From the NCBI RefSeq assembly GCF_014696355.1, contig NZ_JACJQA010000045.1:124001-188000 (forward strand): DNA of 64,000 nucleotides. Direction: 5' to 3'. The stretch is from Pseudanabaena sp. FACHB-1998. Lineage in GTDB: Bacteria > Cyanobacteriota > Cyanobacteriia > Pseudanabaenales > Pseudanabaenaceae. Position 1 is the stretch's first letter. Every line of letters begins with the position of its first letter. A program made the translations under genes and the position numbers. The notes under the pieces are model-generated. The model did not search any database. It saw only the letters and a list, made by a program, of their open reading frames with translations, and had not been told where the DNA came from. Below, piece by piece: positions 35,043 through 44,541 of the stretch.

Positions 35043-35525
35043 ATGGATAACTCAGTAACCGACATTTCATCTAGTAAGCAAGCAAGCGATCGCTCAGTCG
35101 AAGCGAGTCTTCATCTAGTAAATGAATCCTCACCAGAGTCCTTACCAATTAAGATCTTGCTAGCAGAAGATAATCTCGTTAATCAAAAAGTGGCTTTGCG
35201 AGTACTTAAGCATTTGGGGTATCAAGCGGATGTCGTTACCAATGGTCTAGAAGTCATCCAAGCGATCGCAAGTAAAACCTACGATCTAATTTTGATGGAT
35301 ATTCAAATGCCAGACATGGATGGACTGGAGGCAACTGAGTATATTCGCCAACAGGAATTAGAAAATCAAAGCTCACCAATTGCGATCGTGGCGATTACCG
35401 CTAATGCTACCCACGACGATCAATATATTTGCCGCAAAGCGGGCATGAATGACTACATTAGTAAGCCAATTCAAATTGAAAAATTAAAAAATATTTTGCA
35501 AAAATATGTCACCCTCATAAATTGA
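35043..35525 (+). CDS. Single-domain response regulator
   Basis: A 160-residue protein that has about 35 residues of Ser/Glu-rich lead and then a receiver domain. The phosphorylated residue is D86 in LILMDIQMPDMDG; the Lys of the active site is in NDYISKPIQ near 136-144. There is no output domain, so it must act by binding partners or passing phosphate on. The receiver resembles those that follow hybrid kinases such as 16447-19593. It starts about 100 bp after gatC. Confidence 0.9.
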   Translation: MDNSVTDISSSKQASDRSVEASLHLVNESSPESLPIKILLAEDNLVNQKVALRVLKHLGYQADVVTNGLEVIQAIASKTYDLILMDIQMPDMDGLEATEYIRQQELENQSSPIAIVAITANATHDDQYICRKAGMNDYISKPIQIEKLKNILQKYVTLIN

Positions 35526-35623
35526 TATAGCTTGAGTCACTTGCCAAAAAAAAGAAGCGAGTAGCGGTGCGAAGCGCCGCTGCTCGCTTCTTTTTTGTTT
35601 GTACTGGCTAACTCTTGCTTTGC
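35526..35623. repeat. Family 1 MITE-like palindromic element, diverged copy
   Basis: It starts TATAGCTTGAGTCACTTGCC right after the response-regulator stop. The hairpin 35548-35596 has the GAA loop and core GTGCGAAGCGCC with wobble pairs. Its right end, GTACTGGCTAACTCTTGCTT at 35601, is the reverse complement of the left end at 48711-48734 with two changes. Confidence 0.7.
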
Positions 35624-35660
35624 CACGCACCGCTATTTCTCTTCTGGGGAAGGGAGCTTA

Positions 35661-35711
35661 AAAAGCATAAAAAAGAAGGCTCGCCAAGCGAGCCTTCTTT
35701 TTTATGCTTTT
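35661..35711. terminator. Strong hairpin after rpmA
   Basis: A perfect 24-bp stem, AAAAGCATAAAAAAGAAGGC then TCGC, with a CAA loop. It lies 4 bp from the rpmA stop and has A/T runs on both sides, so it should stop rpmA transcription and also read-through from the other strand. Confidence 0.82.
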
Positions 35712-35715
35712 AAGT

Positions 35716-35994
35716 TTAAGCAACTTCTGCGGGAGCTTCTACAGGAGCGTAGACGCTAATCTTCTTGCGGGTTTTGCCAAAGCGCTCAAAAGTTACCACA
35801 CCATCAACGGTGGCGTATAAAGTGTCATCACTTCCACGACCAACGTTATTACCAGGGTGGAACTTAGTGCCACGTTGGCGGACAATAATGCTACCAGCTT
35901 TAACTACTTGACCACCGTAACGCTTTACGCCGAGACGCTTAGCGTTAGAGTCACGACCGTTTCTTGTACTACCAGTACCCTTCTTATGTGCCAT
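35716..35994 (-). CDS. rpmA: 50S ribosomal protein L27
   Basis: The 92-residue protein begins [20 protein letters not shown], the standard L27 start, with the N-terminal tail that reaches the peptidyl transferase centre. It has [20 protein letters not shown] near 27-46 and ends in an Ala/Val tail. It lies 76 bp downstream of rplU on the same strand, as in most bacteria. Confidence 0.97.
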   Translation of the reverse strand: MAHKKGTGSTRNGRDSNAKRLGVKRYGGQVVKAGSIIVRQRGTKFHPGNNVGRGSDDTLYATVDGVVTFERFGKTRKKISVYAPVEAPAEVA

Positions 35995-36070
35995 TTTGTT
36001 TGATCCTCGTAATGATTAAAAGAAACTTATCAAAAGGTGGGAAATGCCTTTTTTATATAATTTTATATAA

Positions 36071-36400
36071 TTAGGCAGCTTTACCACTTAGGTTAATAGC
36101 TTCAACCATGATGCGGGTTAAAGGCTGACGGTGACCATTCTTTCTGCGAGTTTTCTTCTTAGGCTGCATTTTGTAAACAATTACTTTTTTCGCCTTTAGA
36201 TGGCGCATAACTGTGACTTCTACACTAGCACTATCAACGGTGGGCTGACCAATGGAAACGTCTCCATCCATATTGACAAATAAGACTTTATCAATGGTCA
36301 GTTTGCTGTCGGGTTCGGCTTCTAATAGCTCAACGTCATAAAATCTGCCGACTTCGACGCGATACTGCTTACCGCCTGTTTCAATAATTGCGTAACTCAT
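36071..36400 (-). CDS. rplU: 50S ribosomal protein L21
   Basis: The 109-residue protein has the L21 start [20 protein letters not shown] and the basic stretch [21 protein letters not shown] near residues 82-102 that binds 23S rRNA. It is the first gene of the rplU-rpmA pair. Confidence 0.97.
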   Translation of the reverse strand: MSYAIIETGGKQYRVEVGRFYDVELLEAEPDSKLTIDKVLFVNMDGDVSIGQPTVDSASVEVTVMRHLKAKKVIVYKMQPKKKTRRKNGHRQPLTRIMVEAINLSGKAA

Positions 36401-36507
36401 GGTTTTTTAATATTCAGTAGATGCCGTACAGGTATTGGCTAGTTAATTCTTGCCAATTTTGTAAATAACCCGATCCGAGCATGAAAGATCGTGCGATCTA
36501 TAACTAT

Positions 36508-36602
36508 ACAGCAAAGTTTGAAATAAATTTTTGTCTAGCAAAAATTTATTTCAAACTTTGCTGTGAAAGGTAAAGGCGGCGCTTTGCAAAGCCTTTACCT
36601 TT
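36508..36602. terminator. Two palindromes after uppP
   Basis: The first, 36508-36564, has arms ACAGCAAAGTTTGAAATAAA and its complement and a small loop. The second, 36566-36602, has arms AAAGGTAAAGGC and GCCTTTACCTTT and overlaps the uppP stop. They separate uppP from rplU on the minus strand. Confidence 0.7.
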
Positions 36603-37441
36603 TATTTAAGCCATCCGAAGCCTACGCCTAGCAGGAGTAGCGAACCAAAGGCTAAACGATAGCCCACAAACACCCATGTCCTATGGTTTTGGAAAAATTT
36701 GAGCAACCATGCGATCGCTAGGTAAGAAAAAATTACTGACGAAAACAAGCCGACGGCTAATTGTCCAGCCCCCACATCAAAGCCTTTTTTGACAATGCTA
36801 ATAAACTCAACTACGCCCGCAAGGGTAATGGCAGGGATGCCTAGGAGAAACGAAAATCTAGTAGCAGCAACCCGATCTAAGCCCATAAACAATCCTGCGG
36901 TCAGAGTAGAGCCAGAGCGGGATACCCCCGGAATTAGGGCTAAGGCTTGGGCTAAGCCCATTAAAATCCCGTCAATAATTCTGATTCTGGGGAATAAGCG
37001 TTTCTCTTGGGTGCCATTTTGCCCAATTATTTCGGCGAGGGCTAATAAGATTGACATCACAATGGAGGCGATCGCGATCGCGGTTAAGCTCCGTAGAGGT
37101 GAGTTGTCATAATCTTTGACAAAGACTTTGATAATTAAGCCGCCGATCAGGATGGGGACAGTACCTAAGGCGATCGCCACAGCTAGCTTAAAGTCATGGG
37201 ATTGGTATTCCTTCGAGCGAATTGCTTGCACGCTGCCAAGGAAAATCTTACTAAGATCTTTCCAAAAATAACTAACCACCGCCACAATGCTACCAAGTTG
37301 AATTACCGCATCGAAAGAAACTCCCGCATCGTTCCATCCAAAAAGCGCAGGCACTACTTTGAGATGTGCAGAACTACTAATCGGTAAAAACTCAGTCAGT
37401 CCTTGCACAATCCCTAAAACAAAAGCTTGCCAGTATTCCAT
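36602..37441 (-). CDS. uppP: Undecaprenyl-diphosphatase
   Basis: UppP (BacA type) removes a phosphate from undecaprenyl diphosphate so the lipid carrier can be reused in cell wall synthesis. The 279-residue membrane protein has QGLTEFLPISSSAHL near residues 14-28 and LIPGVSRSGSTLTAGLFMGL near 168-187, the two loops that hold the catalytic residues. The length is normal and the ATG start has no good alternative. Confidence 0.96.
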   Translation of the reverse strand: MEYWQAFVLGIVQGLTEFLPISSSAHLKVVPALFGWNDAGVSFDAVIQLGSIVAVVSYFWKDLSKIFLGSVQAIRSKEYQSHDFKLAVAIALGTVPILIGGLIIKVFVKDYDNSPLRSLTAIAIASIVMSILLALAEIIGQNGTQEKRLFPRIRIIDGILMGLAQALALIPGVSRSGSTLTAGLFMGLDRVAATRFSFLLGIPAITLAGVVEFISIVKKGFDVGAGQLAVGLFSSVIFSYLAIAWLLKFFQNHRTWVFVGYRLAFGSLLLLGVGFGWLK

Positions 37442-37605
37442 AAAAATTTAAATTTAGACAAAAGACATATAGCACAAACGGGGCTAAGCATTGCCAATTT
37501 TGAATTGGTACAAGCGCTATATTTTTGGGTTTGAAATTCTGGGGTTTGCTGTCATAATGGGAGCTAAAAGCAATTTCTATTTATTTAAGTTATAGGTATA
37601 AACAC

Positions 37606-37740
37606 ATGGATTGGAGAGTATTAGTAGTTTTAGGACCAATTGTGTTAGTCGCTTTTTGGGCAGCTTTTAACCTCGGTAAAGCAGTTATCAAGGGCGAAGC
37701 TTCTCTATTTGGCAAGCAAGGCAATAATCCTTTTCAATAA
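37606..37740 (+). CDS. psbY: Photosystem II protein Y
   Basis: The 44-residue frame reads MDWRVLVVLGPIVLVAFWAA FNLGKAVIKG.... The N terminus MDWRV and the single membrane helix that follows are the mark of PsbY, a small subunit at the edge of photosystem II near cytochrome b559. The last residues after the helix (EASLFGKQGNNPFQ) are somewhat longer than usual. It stands alone, and a strong palindrome follows the stop by 12 bp. Confidence 0.88.
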   Translation: MDWRVLVVLGPIVLVAFWAAFNLGKAVIKGEASLFGKQGNNPFQ

Positions 37741-37752
37741 AATTTCAACTTT

Positions 37753-37805
37753 AAGCCCAAATATCAAGAGAGGACGCATTGCGTCCTCTCTTGATATTTG
37801 GGCTT
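37753..37805. terminator. Palindrome after psbY
   Basis: A perfect 25-bp stem, AAGCCCAAATATCAAGAGAG then GACGC, with an ATT loop. It shares the GCATTGC centre with the hairpins at 4083, 45593 and 60969 but not the arms. Confidence 0.8.
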
Positions 37806-37894
37806 TTAATGTTATAGATGCACAATCATAAGCATACATAGCGATAAAATAATCCCATAAATCAACAAAATTAATCTTGTAAGGTAGCTAATAT

Positions 37895-39031
37895 ATGGCA
37901 ATCGGAGAATATAAGCCTGGGTTAGAGGGAGTGCCTGCCACGCAGTCCAACATAAGTTATGTTGATGGTAAATCAGGATTGCTCGAATACCGAGGTATCC
38001 GTATCGAGGATCTTTGCAAGCATAGTAATTTCCTTGAAACCAGTTACTTACTAATCTTCGGTGAATTACCCAAAGCTATTCAGCTACAGGAATTTGAACA
38101 CGATATTACCCATAGGAGAAGAATCAAATATCGTATCCGCGACATGATTAAATCTTTTCCTGATAATGCCCATCCGATGGATGCATTGCAGACGAGTGTG
38201 GCGGCTTTGGGGATGTTTTACCCTTTGGGTAATTTTCATGATTTGGACTATATCTATCAAGCTACGGTGCGCTTATTAGCGAAAGTGCCAACGATGGTGG
38301 CAGCTTTTCACATGATGCGTCAGGGTAATGATCCTGTTATGCCCCGTGACGATCTGGATTATGCTTCCAATTTTCTATACATGCTCAATGAGAAGGTTCC
38401 CGATCCCTTAGCATCACAAATTTTTGATGTGTGTTTGACTCTTCATGCGGAACATACGGTTAATGCTTCGACCTTTGCGGCTCTGGTGACGGCTTCAACC
38501 CTTACCGATCCCTATGCAGTGATGACTTCGGCGATCGGTACTCTTGCGGGTCCCCTACATGGTGGAGCCAATGAGGAAGTAATGATCATGCTGGAGGAGA
38601 TTGGCTCGATTGATAATGTTACGTCTTACCTTGAGCGTAAAATCGAGCGCAAAGAGAAGCTCATGGGCTTTGGACACCGCATCTATAAGGTTAAAGATCC
38701 GCGAGCGATCGTGCTTCAGGGTTTAGTGCATGAGTTATTTGATAAGTTTGGTCATGATCCTTACTATGATGTTGCCCTTGAGCTAGAGAAGCAGGCTTAT
38801 GAAAAGCTTGCTGGCAAAGGGATTCATCCCAATGTGGATTTCTATTCGGGGTTGGTTTATAAAAAATTGGGTATTCCTAGTAATTTATTTACGACGATCT
38901 TCGCGATCGCCCGTGTTCCGGGATGGCTAGCCCATTGGAAGGAGCAGCTTTCTGATAACCGTCTGTTCCGTCCTACGCAGATGTATACAGGATTGCATAA
39001 TGTTACCTACGTCCCCATTAATGAGCGTTAA
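37895..39031 (+). CDS. gltA: Citrate synthase
   Basis: The 378-residue protein should condense oxaloacetate and acetyl-CoA to citrate. It has the family start GLEGVPATQSNISYVDGKSG near residues 9-28. The catalytic residues are H in LTLHAEHTVNAST near 187-199, H in GPLHGGANEEV near 221-231 and H-R in GFGHRIYKVKDPRA near 261-274. The length is that of the short type found in cyanobacteria. Citrate synthase here feeds nitrogen assimilation and the open TCA cycle. A family 2-like half element directly follows the stop. Confidence 0.95.
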   Translation: MAIGEYKPGLEGVPATQSNISYVDGKSGLLEYRGIRIEDLCKHSNFLETSYLLIFGELPKAIQLQEFEHDITHRRRIKYRIRDMIKSFPDNAHPMDALQTSVAALGMFYPLGNFHDLDYIYQATVRLLAKVPTMVAAFHMMRQGNDPVMPRDDLDYASNFLYMLNEKVPDPLASQIFDVCLTLHAEHTVNASTFAALVTASTLTDPYAVMTSAIGTLAGPLHGGANEEVMIMLEEIGSIDNVTSYLERKIERKEKLMGFGHRIYKVKDPRAIVLQGLVHELFDKFGHDPYYDVALELEKQAYEKLAGKGIHPNVDFYSGLVYKKLGIPSNLFTTIFAIARVPGWLAHWKEQLSDNRLFRPTQMYTGLHNVTYVPINER

Positions 39032-39033
39032 TA

Positions 39034-39130
39034 CCAAATTAAGAAATGGCTACGCCATTTCTTAATTTGGCTTTGCCATCCTTTCAATGTTAATTAAAAA
39101 AGGGGCGCATCGCGCCCCTTTTTTAATTAA
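39034..39130. repeat. Two palindromes between convergent gltA and gshA
   Basis: The first, 39034-39070, is CCAAATTAAGAAATGGC and its complement with a 3-nt loop and is a family 2 half copy (TAATACCAAAT at the gltA stop). The second, 39090-39130, is TTAATTAAAAAAGGGGCGC and its complement; it overlaps the gshA stop codon. Together they can stop both transcripts. Confidence 0.78.
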
Positions 39131-40271
39131 CTAGGAGTAAGGCTTCTGCTAGTTCTTGATCCATTTTTTCGGCACTGGCGATCGCCTCAGTCATAATTTG
39201 ACGTGGACTAATGCCATTGTGATAGGCGGCAAGCCAACGCTGAGCTTCATTGCCTTGTTCGAGAATTTTTTGCAATGGCGAGAGGAAACACCATACGCCA
39301 CTTGCCTTTGCTGGCGATCGCAACTCTTCGTAAAGATTACTAATCCACTCCCTCGCCGTAATTTCTTCCCCTGTTTGCCAATGGGTCAATACCGCATCAA
39401 GGCTATTGATCGCGGCAGCCATTTCATTGCGATCAGCGATCGTGGCTAACTCGTCAGGGGTGAATTTACTAGAGTTAGGAGCTAAAGGATCAAGGGATGA
39501 TCCTAGCCCTGCTTCTAGAAATTGAGTTAGGCGCATTTCTAATAGGGCGGTAATTGCTAAGAGGGCTACAGGATCGATGATGAGATCGGAAATTCTTAAT
39601 TCTAAGCGATTGAGAGAATAGGGACGATTATCGCCATTAGGACGCACCGATGACCAGAGATGGCGCACATTTTGCATTGTTCCCAATTGCAATTGTTGTT
39701 CTGTCCATTCTACAAAATGATGGTGACTGCGAAATAACGGAACTTCTTGAGGGGTTTTAGGAAACATTTGCCAACGGGAAGAATGGAAGCCTGTAGCTTT
39801 CCCATTGAGAAATGGAGAGGCGGCGCTTAGGGCAAGATAGAGGGGGGCTTCGAGACGGATAAGCCGACAAGCACCTATTAATAACTCTAAGTTGGGAATA
39901 CCAACATTGATATGAATGCTCGCCGTAACGACATCAGTACCGTAGGTTTGCTCAATATAGGTGTGATAGGGATTTTGGGGATCGGAACGACAGAAATGAT
40001 CTGTCCCTCCTAAGGCAAGGGTGCTTCCGGGCATGAGGGTATAATCGCCAAGCGATCGCAAATAGCTGCGTAACCTTTGGCGAGGTTCGATCAAAGCCAT
40101 GAGTAATGGCTCATATTTCAGAAAAGGTGGTGTGATGTATTCCACATTGCGGCTGTCGGGTTCGCGCACAAACCCGTTTAAGTTCGCCACAATGCGATCG
40201 CTAAAGCCCACCACATCCCCCGTCGGTGTAGAGGTGTAGATTTCTACTTCAAAGCCTTTTGATAAAAGCAC
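39123..40271 (-). CDS. gshA: Glutamate-cysteine ligase, cyanobacterial type
   Basis: The enzyme makes gamma-glutamylcysteine, the first step to glutathione. The protein of about 382 residues begins (M/V)LLSKGFEVEIYTSTPTGDV, as other cyanobacterial GshA proteins do, and has HTYIEQTYGTDVVTASIHIN near 122-141, NRLELRISDLIIDP near 219-232. I chose the GTG at 40271: it has AGGA 8 bases before it and starts where the family starts. An upstream TTG at 40319 would add 16 unlike residues. The length then agrees with the family. Confidence 0.88.
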   Translation of the reverse strand: MLLSKGFEVEIYTSTPTGDVVGFSDRIVANLNGFVREPDSRNVEYITPPFLKYEPLLMALIEPRQRLRSYLRSLGDYTLMPGSTLALGGTDHFCRSDPQNPYHTYIEQTYGTDVVTASIHINVGIPNLELLIGACRLIRLEAPLYLALSAASPFLNGKATGFHSSRWQMFPKTPQEVPLFRSHHHFVEWTEQQLQLGTMQNVRHLWSSVRPNGDNRPYSLNRLELRISDLIIDPVALLAITALLEMRLTQFLEAGLGSSLDPLAPNSSKFTPDELATIADRNEMAAAINSLDAVLTHWQTGEEITAREWISNLYEELRSPAKASGVWCFLSPLQKILEQGNEAQRWLAAYHNGISPRQIMTEAIASAEKMDQELAEALLLVN

Positions 40272-40796
40272 GGGAGGTTTCCTTTTGCTATAGTCACTAT
40301 TATTAAGCCTACCGTGCAATCGCTAAGAAAGCTTTAAGTTAAGGCAAAAATTAGATTTTTGTTAAATGTGCTGTATTAAAACTACTTATAGGCTTTACAC
40401 CTCAACTAAGAGCTTTTTTAATAATATTGCAAATTACCAAGTTTAAGGAATCTCTGGGAGTTCGCTAATCTCATCAATTACCTCTTCTTTCCCCCGCCCC
40501 TTGTAAAGGGGCGGGAACAAGATTTCTAGTTTTCTTCTTTTACAAGGGGAAATTAAAGGGGGAAGGCTTGTGTGTACACGTTATCCCTACAGGGGAGAGA
40601 GAAGTTTTACTCTCCTTCTCTCTTAATTGGAGAGAGGTCGGGGGAGTGAGGGAGATAAGACAAGATGAATGGCGACGCTTCGCGTTGCCATTCTTTTCTA
40701 GGGCTGTTATAAATCGTTAAGTATTGCAAAGCACTAATTTCAATTGGTTCATGGGATATCTTCTTCTTAGCTGGAATAGGGAGAGAGCGAGTTTTT
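40272..40796. repeat. Repeat-filled gap between gshA and the purine permease
   Basis: This 525-bp gap holds several inverted repeats. CCCGCCCCTTGTAAAGGGGC with its end GGG is at 40493-40515. A diverged family 3 piece, CCTTCTCTCTTAATTGGAGA, is at about 40613-40640. A palindrome, GAATGGCGACGC-TTC-GCG TTGCCATTC, is at 40667-40693. The region before 40440 is AT-rich with nothing I recognise. No gene was seen. Confidence 0.6.
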
Positions 40797-42227
40797 ATGG
40801 ATCTTGATAATGACTTATTTGAGTTAGACTCGGCGGAGGTTGGGAAAAGATACGAAGGGTGGCAGGGGGCGATCGCTGATTTTTTTAAATTCGACGAATA
40901 TCGCGCCACCTTTCGCACTGAGATTCTGGCAGGGTTAACTACCTTCATGACTATGGCTTACATCCTCGTAGTTAATCCATTGATTCTTTCCAATGCCATT
41001 TTCTTGCAAACTCCTAAAGATTTATTTTCCGAACTTGTATTTTCTACGGCTGTGAGTGCAGCGATCGGCACATTAGTTATGGCTCTGATTGCCAAATATC
41101 CATTTGCAATGGCTCCGGGAATGGGGATGAATGCATTTTTTGCCTTTTCCGTAGTAATCGGACTAAAAATAGATTGGCGGCTTGCCCTTGGGGCGGTATT
41201 AGTTGAGGGAATAATTTTTATTATCTTGACAGTAACTGATATTCGCCGCCATTTGATTACAGCAGTTCCTGATTGCATTAAAACTGGAACAACTGCGGGG
41301 ATTGGGTTGTTTCTGGCTTACATCGGACTGTCAGGAAAGCTTGAAGACGGAGGCGCGGCTCTGATTGTCGCTAACGAAGTAACCAAAACTGCTTTTGGGA
41401 GTTTTCGTCATCCAGCAACACTCTTAGCCGCTTTTGGGATCGTCATGACCGTATTTTTTATGACGAGACGTATACGGGGAGCTTTGTTGTGGGGCATTCT
41501 GGGGACAGCAATACTTGGATGGGTATTCGGCATAGCCAAGCCACCTACCAGTATTATTGCTTTGCCAGTGTTCCCAACTCATATTTTTGGTCAAGCGATT
41601 ACTGGACTAAGTGGACTTAACTCCAGTAACTTTATAGACTTTCTGGCGGTGATGTTGGTGTTCTTATTTGTAGATGTTTTTGACACAATTGGAACTTTAG
41701 CAGGGGTAGGAAAACAAGCTGGCTATATTAACGAAAGAGGAGAATTACCAAGGGCAAATTCAGCATTGATGGCTGATGCAGTTGGTACAGTTGCTGGGGG
41801 GATTTTGGGTGTATCTACGGTCACAACCTTTGTCGAGTCGGCGGCGGGAGTCTCTGAAGGTGGGCGGACAGGTTTGACGGCGGCGGTAGTATCGGCATTA
41901 TTCCTAGTGGCTCTTCTATTCGCACCAATTTTTGCGGCAATTCCTGCCTTTGCAACTGCGCCTGCTCTAGTGGTGATTGGGGTTTTGATGATGACAAGTA
42001 TTAGCAATATTCGTTGGGATGATTTTACTGAATCATTACCAGCATTTATGACGATCTTTTTTATTCCCTTTGGCTTCTCGATCGCTGCGGGTTTATCGAT
42101 TGGGTTAATTCTTTTTGTGGCAATGAAGGTATTTCGCGGACGAGTAAATGAAGTTTCTCTAGTAACTTGGATTCTCGCGATTATATTTATCGCCAGATTC
42201 ATCTTTGTTACTTTAAGATTTGGCTAA
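40797..42227 (+). CDS. NCS2 family purine permease (AzgA/PbuG type)
   Basis: The 476-residue membrane protein belongs to the NCS2/AzgA-like group that takes up adenine, guanine or hypoxanthine with protons. Family features are AGLTTFMTMAYILVVNPLIL near residues 45-64, APGMGMNAFFAFSVV near 104-118, KTGTTAGIGLFLAYIGL near 162-178 and VFDTIGTLAGVGKQAG near 292-307. About twelve to fourteen membrane segments are expected. The first 35 residues are charged and unusual in length. The exact base cannot be told. The gene stands alone. Confidence 0.9.
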   Translation: MDLDNDLFELDSAEVGKRYEGWQGAIADFFKFDEYRATFRTEILAGLTTFMTMAYILVVNPLILSNAIFLQTPKDLFSELVFSTAVSAAIGTLVMALIAKYPFAMAPGMGMNAFFAFSVVIGLKIDWRLALGAVLVEGIIFIILTVTDIRRHLITAVPDCIKTGTTAGIGLFLAYIGLSGKLEDGGAALIVANEVTKTAFGSFRHPATLLAAFGIVMTVFFMTRRIRGALLWGILGTAILGWVFGIAKPPTSIIALPVFPTHIFGQAITGLSGLNSSNFIDFLAVMLVFLFVDVFDTIGTLAGVGKQAGYINERGELPRANSALMADAVGTVAGGILGVSTVTTFVESAAGVSEGGRTGLTAAVVSALFLVALLFAPIFAAIPAFATAPALVVIGVLMMTSISNIRWDDFTESLPAFMTIFFIPFGFSIAAGLSIGLILFVAMKVFRGRVNEVSLVTWILAIIFIARFIFVTLRFG

Positions 42228-42300
42228 GATGGCGATCGCTAATATTCATAAATATCTTAAAAATAAACGTTATAAAAAATAGATTGTAGAGAATAAAGTT

Positions 42301-43338
42301 ATGAAGAAGAAAGCAATTGTCTATCTAATGCACAATAGTGGCGAACAATTAGATTTATGGTTGCAATATCTACCTTCCGAGGATATTGAATTAGTAAATA
42401 TTTCTCCAGACAAAGATATTGTGCGGATACTTGAAAAAGTGTCCCACGACAATTTGCCAAGCCTAATTCTTGTAGAAATGAGTATTCAATCTCCTAATAC
42501 GAAATTGCTACAATCTAGTAACGTCAGTCGATGGTGTAAAGACAATCAACTATCCATTAAAATAATCTTTCTGACGATGCGCCCAGAAGCTGAGGTCACT
42601 AAAGTTGAGCAGCGTTGGGCAGATCGTCAGGGTGCGCTATCTATTTTACCAAAACTAGATCCGCAAAATCTTAAAGCCCAATTTAAACAAATTTATGAGT
42701 GCTTAAATCTAGAACTACCTGTTATTAAAATTATTCCTAAAGCTCCCGAAATTGATTTAGTAAGTGTTACTCAATCAGCTTTAGGTCAAGCTCAATTGCT
42801 AATCAAGAAAAAAGACTTTTCTGGGGCAATGAATCAACTCAAGGAAGTGATTAAACATAATCGAGAAAATATTGAAGCCTATTTACTCTGTGGAGAAATT
42901 TATACTGAACTCAAAAATCTAGAAAAGGCAATTCAAGCCTATAGCCAAGCGATAACTATTGATGCCAAATATGTTAGTTCATACTATAAACGTGGGCTAA
43001 CTTACAGTAGTTTAAAAAACTACCATGCCGCGATCGCTGATTTTAATCAACTCATTAATTTAGAGCAGAACCATGCTGAGGCATACAATGCAAGGGGGAC
43101 TGCGCGGAAAGAGATCGGTGATTTTGAAGGCGCTAAATTTGACTACAATCAAGCGATCACCCTTAAACCAAATTATGCTGAAGCCTTCTTAAATCGAGGG
43201 ATGCTACTTTATAGTTTAGGAGAACAGGCAAAAGCCCGACAAGATTACGAAGAAGCAGTAAAACTTGACCCTAAATATGAAGGTAGCTTTTTCTCTTGGG
43301 CAAATAATTCTGAAATTAAAGGGTTGTCGGTCTTTTAG
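42301..43338 (+). CDS. TPR protein with degenerate receiver-like N-terminal domain
   Basis: The 345-residue protein has an N-terminal alpha/beta domain of about 135 residues that looks like a response-regulator fold without its aspartate (SLILVEMSIQSP, then IIFLTMRPEAEV). A hinge follows, and then five TPR units fill about 157-335 (for example AIQAYSQAITIDAKYVSSYY and AYNARGTARKEIGDFEGAK). It should serve as a scaffold. I do not know its partners. The DUF3095 gene ends 4 bp away, converging from the other strand. Confidence 0.75.
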   Translation: MKKKAIVYLMHNSGEQLDLWLQYLPSEDIELVNISPDKDIVRILEKVSHDNLPSLILVEMSIQSPNTKLLQSSNVSRWCKDNQLSIKIIFLTMRPEAEVTKVEQRWADRQGALSILPKLDPQNLKAQFKQIYECLNLELPVIKIIPKAPEIDLVSVTQSALGQAQLLIKKKDFSGAMNQLKEVIKHNRENIEAYLLCGEIYTELKNLEKAIQAYSQAITIDAKYVSSYYKRGLTYSSLKNYHAAIADFNQLINLEQNHAEAYNARGTARKEIGDFEGAKFDYNQAITLKPNYAEAFLNRGMLLYSLGEQAKARQDYEEAVKLDPKYEGSFFSWANNSEIKGLSVF

Positions 43339-43341
43339 TTT

Positions 43342-44541
43342 TTAACTCTTCATGCGTTCTTTCATGGCTTTAGCGGCTAGGGTATAGCCCCCATCGGCTC
43401 CATCGACAAAATGTACTTGACGACCATCCCGCTCAAAGACGAGACAAGTCATTAAGGCTCGGTCAGAAATATGGAAACCATATACTAAGCGACCTTCGTG
43501 AAACTTCTTTTCCAGATATTCTGTTAATTTTCGACGTTGGCGAATTCTCCCAGAAATAACCATTCGCAATACATCATCAAATTTTTTAAAATCAGTGGCT
43601 TCAGCAACAATTTGTTTGTAATCTCCCCACTGAAAATTACCAACCTTAATATTGAATTGCATGAATATCAAGCCGAGGAGATTGATTAATCGTAATTTCC
43701 ACAAATATAACTTTCTCTTTAACTTGTTCTTAGTATTAGTAAAAACTTTCATTTCTGACGACAAGTTCCTTTTCTGAAAAGAAAGTTGTAAGTTCTCTTC
43801 GGAAACGGGATGACAGTCGTTATCTTGACCGTAAATGCGCTCAATTTGGTTGATCACTTCACGGTATATATTGTCAACTTGGGTCTGGCTGGGGGCGGTT
43901 ACCAATACAATCAAGCTGAGAATTTCTTCGTGTCGCGTGGGGATGTCTCTCCATCGGCATTCTAAACCTGAAAAGTCCGCGATCGCATAGATGCTTGGTG
44001 ATTTGGGACTATACAAATGAGTGGTGGCTACGTCTTTTACCAAACTAGTTGCGTAGCTGATACCACCACCTCTGAGGATGGCTTGATTGTAGTTATTGGA
44101 GATATGTAATTTGGCAATTTTGACTTCGTATTTACTAGTGATCGCTGATATCGGTACTATGCCTGCGCGTAGGACAAGATTAAATTCATCTCTTGCCAAG
44201 TTCTGTACAGCGATCAAGGCTTGCTCTGCTTCTAAGACATAGCTATTCGGAATTAGAAGTGAAGCTCCGTCACCCCCAAAAACAAAAGGAATTTCCAAAT
44301 CGCCAACTAAGTTTAAGATGACAATAATGGAACAAGCCCCCAAAAGATTAATATCCTTATACTTACCAACTTCAATAGCCTTAGTGGAGTCAATAATGTC
44401 TGTGATGATTATTGACCAATCATGGGGAACTGGGTAAAAGTTTTCATCATGGGTAATGTCAGCAAAGTTTTCAAGAATAGGTAAGTCAGCATAAAAGCTT
44501 TCTGTCGTCTGATCTCTAGGCTGAACTTCTTGAATATTCAT
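43342..44541 (-). CDS. DUF3095 protein, class III nucleotide cyclase-like
   Basis: The 399-residue protein matches DUF3095, of unknown function. The N-terminal part resembles a class III adenylate/guanylate cyclase: IIITDIIDSTKAIEVGKYKD near 44-63 has D48 and D51 at the place of a metal aspartate, and FVFGGDGASLLIP near 86-98 is like the GGD/GDG loop of cyclases. The C-terminal part (about 320-399) has YGFHISDRALMTCLVF and is rich in charged residues. The true activity is not known. The gene is single and ends 4 bp from the convergent TPR gene. Confidence 0.82.
   Translation of the reverse strand: MNIQEVQPRDQTTESFYADLPILENFADITHDENFYPVPHDWSIIITDIIDSTKAIEVGKYKDINLLGACSIIVILNLVGDLEIPFVFGGDGASLLIPNSYVLEAEQALIAVQNLARDEFNLVLRAGIVPISAITSKYEVKIAKLHISNNYNQAILRGGGISYATSLVKDVATTHLYSPKSPSIYAIADFSGLECRWRDIPTRHEEILSLIVLVTAPSQTQVDNIYREVINQIERIYGQDNDCHPVSEENLQLSFQKRNLSSEMKVFTNTKNKLKRKLYLWKLRLINLLGLIFMQFNIKVGNFQWGDYKQIVAEATDFKKFDDVLRMVISGRIRQRRKLTEYLEKKFHEGRLVYGFHISDRALMTCLVFERDGRQVHFVDGADGGYTLAAKAMKERMKS

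Noticed and set aside
40607-40948. Open frame of 113 codons on the minus strand
   Set aside because: It overlaps the start of the purine permease gene and a repeat region, and has no coherent protein features.
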